A stretch of DNA of 64,000 nucleotides from Hypericibacter adhaerens (lineage in GTDB: Bacteria; Pseudomonadota; Alphaproteobacteria; Dongiales; Dongiaceae), in assembly GCF_008728835.1 (NCBI RefSeq), contig NZ_CP042582.1, forward strand, positions 868,001 to 932,000, read 5' to 3'. Positions 1 through 9,093 of the stretch are shown one piece after another (the stretch's first letter is position 1; every line of letters starts with the position of its first letter). Position numbers and translations under genes: made by a program. Below the pieces are notes generated by a model that saw nothing but the letters and a program-made list of their open reading frames with translations, was not told where the DNA came from and did not search any database.

Positions 1-1
1 C

Positions 2-283
2 ATCCACTGGTATGACGGCGCCTTCGGCTATTTCCCGACCTATACGCTGGGGGCCATGACCGCGGCCCAGCTCTTCGACGCGGCGGGCCGCGCCGATCCG
101 GAGATCCCCGCGCGTCTCGGCCATGGCGACTTCAAGCCGCTGCTGGGTTGGCTGCGCACGCATGTGCATGGCCTCGCCTCCTCGCTGCCGGCGAGCGAGA
201 TCCTGACCCGGGCCACCGGCCGGCCGCTCGATGCCGGCGTCTTCAAGCGCCATCTCGAGCGGCGTTACCTGCATCAGGCATAG
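2..283 (+). CDS. M32 family carboxypeptidase, C-terminal fragment
   Basis: The reading frame enters from the left edge and ends at TAG 281-283, leaving about 93 residues. It opens with IHWYDGAFGYFPTYTLGAM, the conserved C-terminal block of thermostable carboxypeptidase 1 (Taq type, peptidase family M32). These are cytoplasmic zinc metallocarboxypeptidases that release C-terminal amino acids. The zinc-binding HEXXH motif lies upstream of the window, so activity cannot be judged. The family call rests on this one block and on position at the end of the frame. Confidence 0.8.
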   Translation: MHWYDGAFGYFPTYTLGAMTAAQLFDAAGRADPEIPARLGHGDFKPLLGWLRTHVHGLASSLPASEILTRATGRPLDAGVFKRHLERRYLHQA

Positions 284-424
284 GCGGTCCCGGCGCGTCC
301 GGAATGCCGGACCGCGATCCGGGATGGCCGGCGCGTTGCGACTTCGTTACGCTGCCGTTCCGTCCGGGCCTCCCTGGTCCGGGCCCCGCCCGTTTCGTTT
401 TCCTCCCGCCAAGACCGAGACGTC

Positions 425-1636
425 ATGCTGACGATATCGCCGCAGATCGCCGGGCCCGCGCCCAGGCTCAAGATCACCGGGATCGAATGCCGGGTGCTGC
501 TGGCGCCCGACTACGATCCGCGCTTCACCTCCTCGGCCCAGGACAGCCTGCTGGTCGCGATCCATACCGATGGCGGCGTCACCGGCATCGGCGAGTGCGA
601 CGCCAATCCCTGGATGTGCAAGACCTGCATCGAGGCGCCCGGCACCCACACCATGGGGCTCTCGATCAAGGAGATGCTGATCGGCAGCGATCCCTTCGAG
701 ATCGGCGCCATCTGGCAGAAGCTCTATCTCGGCACGGCGATGAACGGGCGTCGCGGCGTGGTGCTCCATGCCATGAGCGCCGTCGACATGGCGCTCTGGG
801 ATCTCTGCGGCAAGGCGCTGGGCAAGCCGGTCCATGCGCTCCTGGGCGGCCGCCCCCGCGACCACATCACGCCCTATGCCTCGCTGCAGCCGGCGGGCCA
901 CCGCTTCGAGGAATATCGCGACGCGCTGGTGGAATCGGCGCTCAAGGCCAAGGCGCTGGGCTTCAAGGCGGTCAAGAGCGAAGTCACCATGAACGGGCCC
1001 TATGCCCATGGCGGCATGCACGAGAGCTACGACCGCCATGCCGAGGTGGTGGCGGCCGTGCGCAAGGCGATTGGCCCTGAGATCGCGCTCATGGTCGATG
1101 TGCAATATCTCTGGGACGACGCGGCGACCTGCCTCTCGGTGGTGAAGGACTGGGCCGAGTTCGATCTCTATTTCCTCGAAACGCCGGTCTGGTCCGATAA
1201 TGTCGAGGAGATGGCGAAGCTCGTGGAGAAGGCGCCGATGAAGATCGCCTTCGGCGAATGGCTCGCCACGCGCCACGAGTTCCGCGAGCTCATGGATATC
1301 GGCAAGGTGCAGGTGGCGCAGCCCGATGTCGGGCGCTGCGGCGGCATCGGCGAGGCCAGGATCGTCTGCGACATGGCGGCCGAGCGCGGCCGGATCATCG
1401 TGCCCCATTGCTGGAAGACGGGAGTCTCGATCTCGGCCACGGCGCATCTGGCCTTCGTCACCCCGCATTGCGCCTTCATCGAATATCTGCCGGCCCAGCT
1501 CTGCCATGAGCGGCTGCGCCGCGAGCTGGCGCATGAGGAGCTCGTGCTGCAGGACGGCCGCATTCCGCTGCCGGTGAAGCCCGGTCTCGGTGTCGAGGTC
1601 GATTGGGAGGTCGCGCGGCGCTACACGGTGGCGTGA
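425..1636 (+). CDS. Mandelate racemase/muconate lactonizing enzyme family protein (enolase superfamily)
   Basis: 403 residues, the full length of an enolase-superfamily acid-sugar dehydratase or racemase. Visible active-site residues are K184 (KAVKSE), metal ligands D225 (MVDVQ), E252 (LETP) and E278 (FGEW), and the D301/H328 dyad (QPDVGRCGG and VPHCW). This set marks the mandelate racemase subgroup, which abstracts the proton alpha to a carboxylate, usually of an aldonic or aldaric acid. The substrate cannot be read from sequence. A GMC oxidoreductase follows 33 bp downstream on the same strand, suggesting a small sugar or alcohol catabolic unit. ATG at 425 is the first in-frame start after the upstream stop. 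Confidence 0.85.
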   Translation: MLTISPQIAGPAPRLKITGIECRVLLAPDYDPRFTSSAQDSLLVAIHTDGGVTGIGECDANPWMCKTCIEAPGTHTMGLSIKEMLIGSDPFEIGAIWQKLYLGTAMNGRRGVVLHAMSAVDMALWDLCGKALGKPVHALLGGRPRDHITPYASLQPAGHRFEEYRDALVESALKAKALGFKAVKSEVTMNGPYAHGGMHESYDRHAEVVAAVRKAIGPEIALMVDVQYLWDDAATCLSVVKDWAEFDLYFLETPVWSDNVEEMAKLVEKAPMKIAFGEWLATRHEFRELMDIGKVQVAQPDVGRCGGIGEARIVCDMAAERGRIIVPHCWKTGVSISATAHLAFVTPHCAFIEYLPAQLCHERLRRELAHEELVLQDGRIPLPVKPGLGVEVDWEVARRYTVA

Positions 1637-1669
1637 GCCGATAAGGGCGTCGAGAAGGGGGAAGGGGCT

Positions 1670-3298
1670 TTGTCGAATTCACGAGGCTACGACTACATCA
1701 TCGTCGGTGCCGGCTCGGCCGGCTGCGTGCTCGCCAACCGGCTCTCGGCCGACGAGACCGCGCGCGTCCTCCTGATCGAGGCCGGACCGGGCGACCGCGA
1801 CTGGCATCTCCAGATGCCGGCCTCGCTCGCCTGGGCGCTGCAGAACAAGACCTACAACTGGGCCTACCAGACCGAGCCCGAGCCGTTCCTCGACGGACGC
1901 CGGATGGATCATCCGCGCGGCAAGGTGATCGGCGGCTCCTCCTCGATCAACGGCATGATGTATGTGCGCGGCCACCGCCGCGATTTCGACCGCTGGGCCC
2001 AGTCCGGCTGCCGCGGCTGGAGCTACGACGATGTGCTGCCCTATTTCCGCAAGGCGGAAACCTACAGCGGCGGCGGGGACGAGTATCGCGGCGATTCCGG
2101 CCCGCTCAACGTGACCGAGGGCGTGATCACCAACCCGCTCAGCAAGGCCTGGATCGAGGCCGCGGTCCAGGCGGGCTATCCCTACAACCCCGATATCAAC
2201 GGCGCCGAGCAGGAGGGGGTGGGGCCGATCGGCCGCACCACCCACCGTGGCCGGCGCTGGAGCACGGCCAGCGCCTATCTCCACCCGGTCCGCCACCGTC
2301 CCAATCTCGCGGTCATGACGCGCGCGCTGACCACCGCGATCCGGTTCGAGGGCGACCGCGCCGTCGCCGTCGAGGTCTCGGTCGAGGGCCGTTCGCAACG
2401 GATCAGCGCCAGCCGCGAGATCATCCTCAGCGGCGGCGCCTTCAACTCGCCCCAGCTCCTGCTGCTTTCGGGCGTGGGGCCGGTGGAGCATTTGCGCGAG
2501 ATCGGCATTCCCGTCGTCGCCGACCGTCCCGGCGTCGGGCAGAACCTGCACGACCATGTCGATGTCATCGTCAAGCAGCGCTGCACCCAGCCGGTCACGC
2601 TCTACCGCAAGCTCTCGCTCGCCGGAAAGGCCAAGATCGGCCTGCGCTGGTTCCTGTTCCGTGACGGGGACGGCGCCACCAACCACTACGAGACGGGCGG
2701 CTTCGTGCGCTCCGGATCGCATGTGGAGCATCCGGATCTCGAGCTCATGTTCCTGGCCATGGCGACTTCGGTCGATGCGAACCAGAGCTTCGACAGCATG
2801 CCCTTCGACGGATTCCAGACCCATTGCGACCTGTTGCGCCCGACCAGCCGCGGCTGGCTCAAGCTCGCCGACGCCAACCCGCGCACGCCGCCGCGCATCC
2901 TCTTCAACTACCTGCAGACGCCCGAGGACCGTGCCGCGATGCGCACCGCCGTGCGCCTCATCCGCGATATCCATGAGCGCCCGGCGCTCGGCCCCTATCG
3001 CGGCGGCGAGCTCTTTCCGGGCGAGAACGTCAGCAGCGATGCCGAGATCGACGCCTATCTGCGCAAGACCGTCGATACCGGCTATCACCCGGTCAGCACC
3101 TGCAAGATGGGTCCGGATTCGGACCCGACCGCGGTGGTGGATCCGGCCTGTCGTGTTCACGGGCTCCGGGGCCTGCGCGTGGTCGACGCCTCGATCATGC
3201 CCTCGATTGTCAGCGGCAACACCAACGCCTCGACCATCATGATCGCGGAGAAGGCGGCCGACATGATCCGGGGCGCGCCGGCAAACCCGGCCTCCTAA
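1670..3298 (+). CDS. GMC family FAD-dependent oxidoreductase (choline dehydrogenase-like)
   Basis: 542 residues with the GMC layout: N-terminal FAD-binding GAGSAG (13-18), the GGSSSINGMMYVRGH signature, and the C-terminal block with catalytic H473 (YHPVSTC) and N519 (SGNTNAST). Enzymes of this family oxidise alcohols or sugars with FAD. Choline dehydrogenase and L-sorbose or alkyl-alcohol dehydrogenases share this architecture, so the substrate is open. The TTG start at 1670 follows a purine-rich stretch (GAAGGGGGAAGG) that serves as ribosome binding site, and the protein begins only a few residues before the FAD motif, as expected. Likely co-transcribed with the preceding enolase-superfamily gene. 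Confidence 0.85.
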   Translation: MSNSRGYDYIIVGAGSAGCVLANRLSADETARVLLIEAGPGDRDWHLQMPASLAWALQNKTYNWAYQTEPEPFLDGRRMDHPRGKVIGGSSSINGMMYVRGHRRDFDRWAQSGCRGWSYDDVLPYFRKAETYSGGGDEYRGDSGPLNVTEGVITNPLSKAWIEAAVQAGYPYNPDINGAEQEGVGPIGRTTHRGRRWSTASAYLHPVRHRPNLAVMTRALTTAIRFEGDRAVAVEVSVEGRSQRISASREIILSGGAFNSPQLLLLSGVGPVEHLREIGIPVVADRPGVGQNLHDHVDVIVKQRCTQPVTLYRKLSLAGKAKIGLRWFLFRDGDGATNHYETGGFVRSGSHVEHPDLELMFLAMATSVDANQSFDSMPFDGFQTHCDLLRPTSRGWLKLADANPRTPPRILFNYLQTPEDRAAMRTAVRLIRDIHERPALGPYRGGELFPGENVSSDAEIDAYLRKTVDTGYHPVSTCKMGPDSDPTAVVDPACRVHGLRGLRVVDASIMPSIVSGNTNASTIMIAEKAADMIRGAPANPAS

Positions 3299-3430
3299 GC
3301 ACTTCGACCCCTCTCCTTCACATCCCCGTCAACACCACCGATCCGGTCGGGTAGGACTGCAATCTGCGATAGCAGCGGTGCGGGTCATCCGCTAGCCTTC
3401 CAGCCAGGCGCTTTTGCCGGACAGGGGGCC

Positions 3431-4063
3431 ATGGCAACCGATCGCTGGGAGCAGCGCGCCGGATTGTGGGTGCGCCGACGCGACGATGGCGACTGGGACT
3501 GGTTCCCGTCGCTCGTCGAGCGCGCTTCCGGTTTCCGGCTCAAGGAATCGTTCTTCGCGCGCCTGGAGCAGTCCGAGCTCATCGGCAAGGCGCTCGCCTT
3601 CGGGCTGGGCGCGCCGGTGATGATCGCCGCCCTGGTCGTTCTCGCAATCCGTCCGGCCTGGGGATTCCTCGGTGACGGCGGCATTCGCGGCTTTGCGTTT
3701 CTGCTGGGCCTCCTGATCGTCGCTGGGACGCTCGTCGCTCGTTCCTATGTTCGCCGTTCGACGCTCTCCCGCGCCGCGACCAGCGACACCGAGCTCTCGC
3801 CCGGAGAATTACGTGACCTGAGGGCGCGAATCGGCTCGGAGATTCCGAGCGCGATGCGCCCCGGCTTGTCGAACGGCGCTCGCGCCGCGCTGATCTTTGC
3901 CCTGGGCACGATGTCGGTCTTGGCGGTGGCCGTGTTCCTGATCGCCTTCGCGCTCGGGCTGCAGACCCTGATGCTGGTCGCGGGCATCGTCGCGACGCTC
4001 TGTCTGCTGATAACGCTCAGGCTCTGGCATCTGGCTCACAGTCGGAACGCCGGTCAGGTATGA
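3431..4063 (+). CDS. Hypothetical membrane protein with four predicted membrane helices
   Basis: 210 residues, family not recognised. The first 45 or so are soluble and charged (WVRRRDDGDWDWFPS). Two hydrophobic segments follow (about 55-76 and 82-103), then a polar stretch of about 45 residues, then two more segments (about 150-175 and 178-198). The stop TGA overlaps the ATG of the next, frameshifted membrane gene (ATGA at 4060-4063), so the two were probably translated as a coupled pair. No function is proposed. Confidence 0.65.
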   Translation: MATDRWEQRAGLWVRRRDDGDWDWFPSLVERASGFRLKESFFARLEQSELIGKALAFGLGAPVMIAALVVLAIRPAWGFLGDGGIRGFAFLLGLLIVAGTLVARSYVRRSTLSRAATSDTELSPGELRDLRARIGSEIPSAMRPGLSNGARAALIFALGTMSVLAVAVFLIAFALGLQTLMLVAGIVATLCLLITLRLWHLAHSRNAGQV

Positions 4064-4696
4064 GCTTTCGTTCTTTCTGGCGCGGCATGTTGCTCGAGTC
4101 CGAGTTCAAGCCCCTGCGCGATTCCACCTACGTATTCGGAACGCCCAATCGCTTTGTGTGGCCCTATATCGTGACGGCTGGCCAAAAAGCCGCGATAGAG
4201 GAGGTGGGTGCTTCGTCCCTATTGGTTTGCCCTGGTAGCCACGCCCGCACTCGGGGTCTCGTTAACCGCGCTAACGAAGAGCCCCGCCGCATTGCTGGCG
4301 GCTGCCGTGGTTCTTGTTCTCGTTCTCCAGTGGCCGCGCATCTGGGTGCTGTTGCGGCTACGGCAGAACAATCGCATCGGCGCGCCTTTCCTGCTGTGGA
4401 ACCCGGAAAGTGATCGCGACAAGTTTGAGTTCGCAATCTATGGAAGATGGCCCCGCGCCTCGCTCATCGCTGTTCTCATACTCTCGGGCCTCTTCGCCGC
4501 AGGTTGCCTCTGGTTGCTGCTTCACGGGTTTGCTCATGATGCTGTTGATTCCGCAGAGGAGGTGCGGGCCGGGAGTCTCGGCCTTGTGGCGTGCAGCTAC
4601 CTTCTGCTTGCCGCCGGCCTGCTCTGGATGGGGCGGCCTGATCCGAGCCGGATTGTTTCCGGTGCTTCGGTGTCAACATTTAACACATTGAAATAA
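4060..4696 (+). pseudogene. Membrane protein gene interrupted by an apparent frameshift near 4199-4208
   Basis: The ATG at 4060 opens a frame with coherent protein (about 47 residues, GTPNRFVWPYIV...) which then turns into low-complexity Arg/Ser/Ala-rich sequence ending at 4413. In the next frame, from about 4202 to the stop at 4696, the protein is coherent and hydrophobic (RPYWFALVATPALGV..., three or four membrane segments). That frame has a TAG at 4196-4198, so the crossover must lie after it. A one-base indel in the G-rich run at 4198-4208 would restore one protein of about 211 residues. Either the gene is decayed or there is a sequencing error. A separate GTG start at 4208 exists, but the AGGAGG before it is only about 3 nt away. 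Confidence 0.6.
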
Positions 4697-4724
4697 ATAC
4701 ATAAAATTGGCAGACCCTGTGTGC

Positions 4725-4754
4725 TTGCGGCCATGGCCGGGGCGGCGATAGGGT
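4725..4754 (+). promoter_or_regulatory. Candidate promoter for thrC
   Basis: TTGCGG (4725-4730), an 18-nt spacer, then TAGGGT (4749-4754). It resembles GC-rich alphaproteobacterial housekeeping promoters and lies about 95 bp upstream of the thrC start. The match to consensus is partial. Confidence 0.3.
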
Positions 4755-4848
4755 AGCCGACGAACCCCACTCAGACGGCAGGACCGGGCCGCCCGCAGAG
4801 GCCTCTCCTCGGTCTGGGCGTCTCCCTTTCGATCCAGGAATCCCGCTC

Positions 4849-6255
4849 TTGCGCTATATCTCGACCCGCGGCGCCGCCCCCATGCTGTCTTTCGACGAGG
4901 TCCTGCTGGCGGGCCTCGCCAGCGATGGCGGGCTCTACGTGCCGGAGAGCTGGCCGCAGATCTCGGCCGCCGAGATGCGGCGCTGGCGCGGGCTCTCCTA
5001 TGCCGATCTCGCGGTGCGCGTGATGGCGCCCTTCCTCGGCGACGCGGTGCCGCTCCCCGCCTTCGAGCGCATGGTGCGCGACGCCTACGGCACCTTCGAT
5101 CATCCGGCGATCGTGCCGATGAAGCAGCTGGGCGAGCGGCTCTGGTCGATGGAGCTGTTCCACGGGCCCACGCTCGCCTTCAAGGACCTGGCGCTGCAGC
5201 TCGTCGGCCGGCTCTACGATCATGTGCTGGCCTCGCACAATGCGCGCGTCACCATCGTCGGTGCCACCTCGGGCGACACCGGCTCGGCCGCGATCGAGGC
5301 CTGCCGCGATCGCAAGAGCATCGAGATCTTCATCCTCCATCCCGAGGGTCGCGTCTCGCCGGTGCAGCGCCGGCAGATGACGACGGTGCCTTCGAAGAAC
5401 GTCCATAACCTCGCGGTCCAGGGCTCGTTCGACGATTGCCAGGATCTCGTCAAGGCGATGTTCAACGACCGGGCGTTTCGCGAGACCTACAAGCTCGGCG
5501 CGGTCAACTCGATCAACTGGGCCCGCATCATGGCCCAGATCGTCTACTACGTCCGCGCCGGCCTCGAGCTGGGAGCGCCCGACCGTGCGCTCCGCTTCGC
5601 CGTGCCCACGGGCAATTTCGGCAATGTCTATGCCGGCTATGTCGCACGCCAGATGGGGCTGCCGATCGAGAAATTCGTGGTGGCCTCCAACCGCAACGAC
5701 ATCCTGACGCGCCTGTTCGAGACGGGAACGATGGAGATCCACGGCGTCGAGCCGAGCCTCAGCCCCTCGATGGACATTCAGGTCTCGAGCAATCTCGAGC
5801 GGCTGCTGTTCGATCTCTATGGCCGCGACGGCAAGGCGCTCGCCGCCGAGATGGAGGGCTTCCGCAAGGGCAAGTCGATGAGCCTGTCGCCGGCGCGCCA
5901 CAAGGCGGCGCTCGAATGGTTCCAGGGCTTCCGGCTGTCGGACGAAGGCACGCTGGCCGAGATCGGCCGGCTCCATCGCCTGACCGGCGAGCTGATCGAC
6001 CCGCACAGCGCCATCGGCATCGCCGCCGCGGCCGAGGCCGCCAAGGCGGGCGATACGCCGGTCGTGGCTTTGGCCACCGCGCATCCGGCCAAGTTCGCGG
6101 AGGCGGTCAAGCGCGCCACCGGCATCGAGCCGGCCCTGCCGCCGGCCCTGGCCGACCTGATGACGCGGCCGGAGCGGCTGGAACGCCTGCCCAACGATCT
6201 GAACGCGATCGAGGCCCATATCAAGCAACGCCTGGCCGAAGAGGTGCACGCATGA
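4849..6255 (+). CDS. thrC: Threonine synthase
   Basis: Converts O-phospho-L-homoserine and water to L-threonine and phosphate, using PLP in the cytoplasm; the last step of threonine synthesis. 468 residues, normal for the bacterial ThrC class that begins RYISTRG. PLP-lysine K112 lies in HGPTLAFKD, followed by the VGATSGDTGSAAIEA phosphate-binding block and PTGNFGNVYAGY. The TTG start at 4849 is chosen because the family N-terminus starts exactly there and CCAGGAA lies upstream. The stop overlaps the ATG of the M16 peptidase gene (ATGA). Homoserine kinase, the step before, is encoded about 7 kb away on the other strand. Confidence 0.95.
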   Translation: MRYISTRGAAPMLSFDEVLLAGLASDGGLYVPESWPQISAAEMRRWRGLSYADLAVRVMAPFLGDAVPLPAFERMVRDAYGTFDHPAIVPMKQLGERLWSMELFHGPTLAFKDLALQLVGRLYDHVLASHNARVTIVGATSGDTGSAAIEACRDRKSIEIFILHPEGRVSPVQRRQMTTVPSKNVHNLAVQGSFDDCQDLVKAMFNDRAFRETYKLGAVNSINWARIMAQIVYYVRAGLELGAPDRALRFAVPTGNFGNVYAGYVARQMGLPIEKFVVASNRNDILTRLFETGTMEIHGVEPSLSPSMDIQVSSNLERLLFDLYGRDGKALAAEMEGFRKGKSMSLSPARHKAALEWFQGFRLSDEGTLAEIGRLHRLTGELIDPHSAIGIAAAAEAAKAGDTPVVALATAHPAKFAEAVKRATGIEPALPPALADLMTRPERLERLPNDLNAIEAHIKQRLAEEVHA

Positions 6256-7520
6256 GCGAGAGCGGCGTTCGGATCACGAAGCTCGAGAACGGCTTCACCA
6301 TCGCCTCCGATCCCATGACCAGCGTCGAGACCGTGTCGCTGGGCGTCTGGAGCGCGGTGGGCACGCGCCACGAGCCGGCCGAGCTCAACGGCGTCTCGCA
6401 CATGCTGGAGCACATGGCCTTCAAGGGCACGGAGCGGCGCAGCGCCAAGGACATCGCGGTCGAGGTGGAATCGGTCGGCGGCTCGATCAACGCCTATACC
6501 ACGCGCGAGCGCACGGCCTATTACGCCAAGCTGCTCGCCGACGATCTGCCGCTGGGCCTCGATATCCTCGCCGACATCCTGCAGCACTCGACCTTCGATC
6601 CGGGCGAGCTCGAGCGCGAGCGCACTGTGATCCTGCAGGAGATCGGCCAGGCCGAGGACACGCCCGACGACATCGTGTTCGATCACTTCCAGGCCGCGGC
6701 CTATCCCGAGCAGCCGCTGGGCCGCCCGGTGCTGGGCACCGAGGAAACGGTGAAACGGCTCAATCGCGGCGACCTGCAGGGCTATCTGCGCGGCAGCTAC
6801 GGACCAGAGCGGCTGGTGCTGGCGGCGGCGGGACGGGTCGATCACGAGCAGCTGGTCGAGCGCGCCAAGACGCTCTTCACCGACCTGCCGCAGGGCCGTC
6901 CCGCGACGGCGGCGGCGGCGCGCTATGTCGGCGGCGACATCCGCGCCGAGCGCGATCTCGAGCAGGTGCATCTGGTGCTGGGCTTCGAGGGCGTGGGCTA
7001 TCTGCACGAGGACTACTACCTGCAATCCGTGCTCTCGACCCTCTATGGCGGCGGCATGTCCTCGCGCCTGTTCCAGGAGGTGCGCGAGAATCGCGGCCTG
7101 GTCTATTCGATCTATTCCTTCGCCTCGCCCTACGAGGATGACGGGCTCTTCGCCGTCTATGCCGGCACCGGCGAGGAGGAGGCGGGCGAGGTGCTGCCGA
7201 TCATCGCCGAGGAGCTGCGGCGTCTGCCCGCGGACCTGACCGAGGAGGAGATCCGCCGCGCCAAGGCCCAGATCCGCGCCGACCTGCTGATGGCGCGCGA
7301 GAGCAGCGGCGCCCGGGCCGAGACCCTGGCGCAACAGCTCCAAGCCTATGGCAGGCCGCTGGCGACGGCCGAGCTCCTGCAGCGCATCGAGGCAGTGGAC
7401 CGCGAGGGCCTCGCCCGTTTCGCGCGCCGGCTGGCGGCGAGCCCCCCCACCCTGGCGGCGCTGGGGCCGGTCGGCAAGCTGCCGAGCCCCCGGCATGTCG
7501 CCGAGGCTTTCGCGGCCTAG
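6252..7520 (+). CDS. M16 family zinc peptidase (processing-peptidase-like)
   Basis: 422 residues, single-domain length. The inverse zinc motif HxxEH is present (H50-M-L-E-H54) in VSHMLEHMAFKGT, with the distal glutamate in the ERTVILQEI region. The C-terminal half has the typical M16 structural repeat with YGGGMSSRLFQEVRENRGLVY. Relatives include the mitochondrial processing peptidase beta subunit and bacterial PqqL/YmxG proteins; the bacterial substrate is generally unknown. No signal peptide is visible, so it is probably cytoplasmic. It is translationally coupled to thrC, an arrangement common in alphaproteobacteria that does not by itself imply a role in threonine synthesis. Confidence 0.9.
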   Translation: MSESGVRITKLENGFTIASDPMTSVETVSLGVWSAVGTRHEPAELNGVSHMLEHMAFKGTERRSAKDIAVEVESVGGSINAYTTRERTAYYAKLLADDLPLGLDILADILQHSTFDPGELERERTVILQEIGQAEDTPDDIVFDHFQAAAYPEQPLGRPVLGTEETVKRLNRGDLQGYLRGSYGPERLVLAAAGRVDHEQLVERAKTLFTDLPQGRPATAAAARYVGGDIRAERDLEQVHLVLGFEGVGYLHEDYYLQSVLSTLYGGGMSSRLFQEVRENRGLVYSIYSFASPYEDDGLFAVYAGTGEEEAGEVLPIIAEELRRLPADLTEEEIRRAKAQIRADLLMARESSGARAETLAQQLQAYGRPLATAELLQRIEAVDREGLARFARRLAASPPTLAALGPVGKLPSPRHVAEAFAA

Positions 7521-7593
7521 AAGCGGCGCGCTAGAGTCCCCCCAGAGAATCGGCTGGACCGGGCAGAGACCGACGGGGGAAGGGGAACGGGCG

Positions 7594-8193
7594 ATGCTGT
7601 GGGGTCGTCGCGCCCTTTTGCCATCGGGCTATGGTGCCCGGCTCGAGGGACGGCTTGTCTATCTGCGGCCGCCGGCGCGGGTCGATTACGCGCCCTGGCG
7701 CGCGCTGCGCGAGGCCTCGCGCGAGTTCCTGGTGCGATGGGAGCCGACCTGGACCGCGGAGGCGCATAGCCGCGGCACCTTCCTGCGCCGCGTCAAATAT
7801 GCGGGCGAGGAATGGCGCACCGACCAGAGCTACAGCTTCCTGATCTTCCGGCGCGAGGATGACGCGCTTCTGGGCGGCATCACGCTGGGCCAGATCCGCC
7901 GCGGCGTGGCCCAGACCGGCAGCCTCGGCTACTGGATCGGAGCGCCCCACGCGCGCCATGGCTATATGAGCGACGCGCTCGGCTGCGTCGTCTCCTACGG
8001 CTTCGGCGAGCTCGGCCTGCATCGCATCGAAGCCGCCTGCCTGCCCCACAACGAGGCGAGCCGCGGGCTCCTGCTCAAGCTGGGCTTCAGGGAGGAAGGC
8101 CGCGCGCGCGAATATCTGCGCATCGACGGCCGCTGGCAGGACCACCTGCTGTTCGGCCTGCTCGCGGGCGACAACTGGCGGCGGCGGGTGTAG
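7594..8193 (+). CDS. GNAT N-acetyltransferase, RimJ/RimL type
   Basis: 199 residues. The layout is that of RimJ/RimL-like acetyltransferases (LVYLRPP...DYAPWRALR, then GSLGYWIGAPHARHGYMSDAL with the acetyl-CoA loop, then HRIEAACLPHNEASRGLLLKLGFREEG). Family members acetylate the N-terminal residue of ribosomal proteins or other amines using acetyl-CoA; the target here is unknown. ATG at 7594 is preceded by GGGGGAAGGGGAACGGG, a purine-rich Shine-Dalgarno region. It lies 73 bp after the M16 peptidase and is likely in the same transcription unit. Confidence 0.88.
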   Translation: MLWGRRALLPSGYGARLEGRLVYLRPPARVDYAPWRALREASREFLVRWEPTWTAEAHSRGTFLRRVKYAGEEWRTDQSYSFLIFRREDDALLGGITLGQIRRGVAQTGSLGYWIGAPHARHGYMSDALGCVVSYGFGELGLHRIEAACLPHNEASRGLLLKLGFREEGRAREYLRIDGRWQDHLLFGLLAGDNWRRRV

Positions 8194-8200
8194 CGATTCT

Positions 8201-8394
8201 CTTCCTCTCCGCCCGCGTGAGCGGGGGGAGAGGGATGCGAAGGGTTAGTGCAAGCGAAGCTTGCGCTTACCCGAAGCTGGGAGAGGTGGGCCCTTTCTTG
8301 CAGCAGCACCCTCGCCCAGCTCCGAGTAAGTCTCCGCTTCGCTCCGACTAACTCTACGCATCCCTCTCCCTCACTTCGTGAAGGCGAGGAAAGA
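8201..8394. repeat. Palindromic intergenic element A
   Basis: About 195 bp that folds on itself. GGGAGAGGGATGCG (8226-8239) is the exact reverse complement of CGCATCCCTCTCCC (8357-8370), and the pairing continues imperfectly inward and outward (GGTTAGT with ACTAAC; CTTCCTCTCCGCC with GGCGAGGAAAG). A small hairpin, GCAAGC-GAA-GCTTGC (8250-8264), sits inside the left arm. It lies between the convergent ends of the GNAT gene and the YqgE gene. Its architecture resembles the shorter elements at 11931, 40191 and 47262, but its sequence is different. Confidence 0.7.
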
Positions 8395-8417
8395 CAGAGA
8401 CGAGGCGAGGCGATCGC

Positions 8418-9005
8418 CTAAGCGTGCCCGGCTTGGCCGGAGAGCCTCGACGCGCTGATGCCGATCTTGCCGATCGCGCGTTCCCATTTGTCGTCGAGAT
8501 CGGCGTCGAAGATGAGCCCGTCGTCGGCCGCGACCGAGAGCCAGCCATTGGCCTGGATCTCGGCATCGAGCTGGCCGGGGCCCCAGCCGGCATAGCCCAG
8601 CGCCAACAGGCTGCGGCGCGGGCCGCTGCCGGCGGCGATGTCCTTGAGGATATCGAGGCTCGCGGTCAGCGCCACCTGGTCGCTGACCTGCATGGTACCG
8701 GACGCGTTGTATTCGGAGGAATGCAGCACGAAGCCGCGGCCGGTCTCGACCGGCCCGCCGAAATGCACGCGGATGGATTCGACGCCGGGGCCGGGCTCGA
8801 TCCCGAGCTGCGCCAGAAGGTCGGGGAAGGTGAGCGACCCCACCAGCCGGTTCAGCACCAGGCCCATGGCGCCTTCGGCGGTGTGGGCGCAGAGATAGAT
8901 CACGGTGCGGGTGAAGCGCGGGTCGCGCATCGTCGGCATGGCGATCAGCAGATGGCCGGTCAGATAGCCCGGAAGGGCCGGGGCCTGATCATTGTCCATG
9001 AGCAT
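8418..9005 (-). CDS. YqgE/AlgH family protein (UPF0301)
   Basis: 195 residues (193 from the second ATG at 8999, which may be the true start because neither start has a strong ribosome binding site). Diagnostic blocks are LPGYLTGHLLIAMPTMRDPRFTRTVIYLCAH, GLVLNR, FGGPVETGRGFVLHS and GYAGWGPGQLDAEI. YqgE/AlgH proteins are small cytoplasmic proteins of unknown biochemical role; AlgH was first linked to alginate expression in Pseudomonas. The gene is divergent from the DsbD-like gene and separated from it by about 110 bp that contain an AT-rich palindrome. Confidence 0.9.
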   Translation of the reverse strand: MLMDNDQAPALPGYLTGHLLIAMPTMRDPRFTRTVIYLCAHTAEGAMGLVLNRLVGSLTFPDLLAQLGIEPGPGVESIRVHFGGPVETGRGFVLHSSEYNASGTMQVSDQVALTASLDILKDIAAGSGPRRSLLALGYAGWGPGQLDAEIQANGWLSVAADDGLIFDADLDDKWERAIGKIGISASRLSGQAGHA

Positions 9006-9093
9006 CTAGCTAGGGAGCCCCCGCCGGGCTGGCAAGCGGCCTTCGGCCGCGCCGGAAAACACCGAATCGTGAGGTATTATCAATCATCTGATC

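Noticed and set aside
4198-4208. Programmed +1 frameshift driven by the internal AGGAGG
   Set aside because: Resembles prfB superficially, but there is no in-frame stop at the shift site and the zero frame stays open for about 70 codons. A simple indel or sequencing error explains it better.
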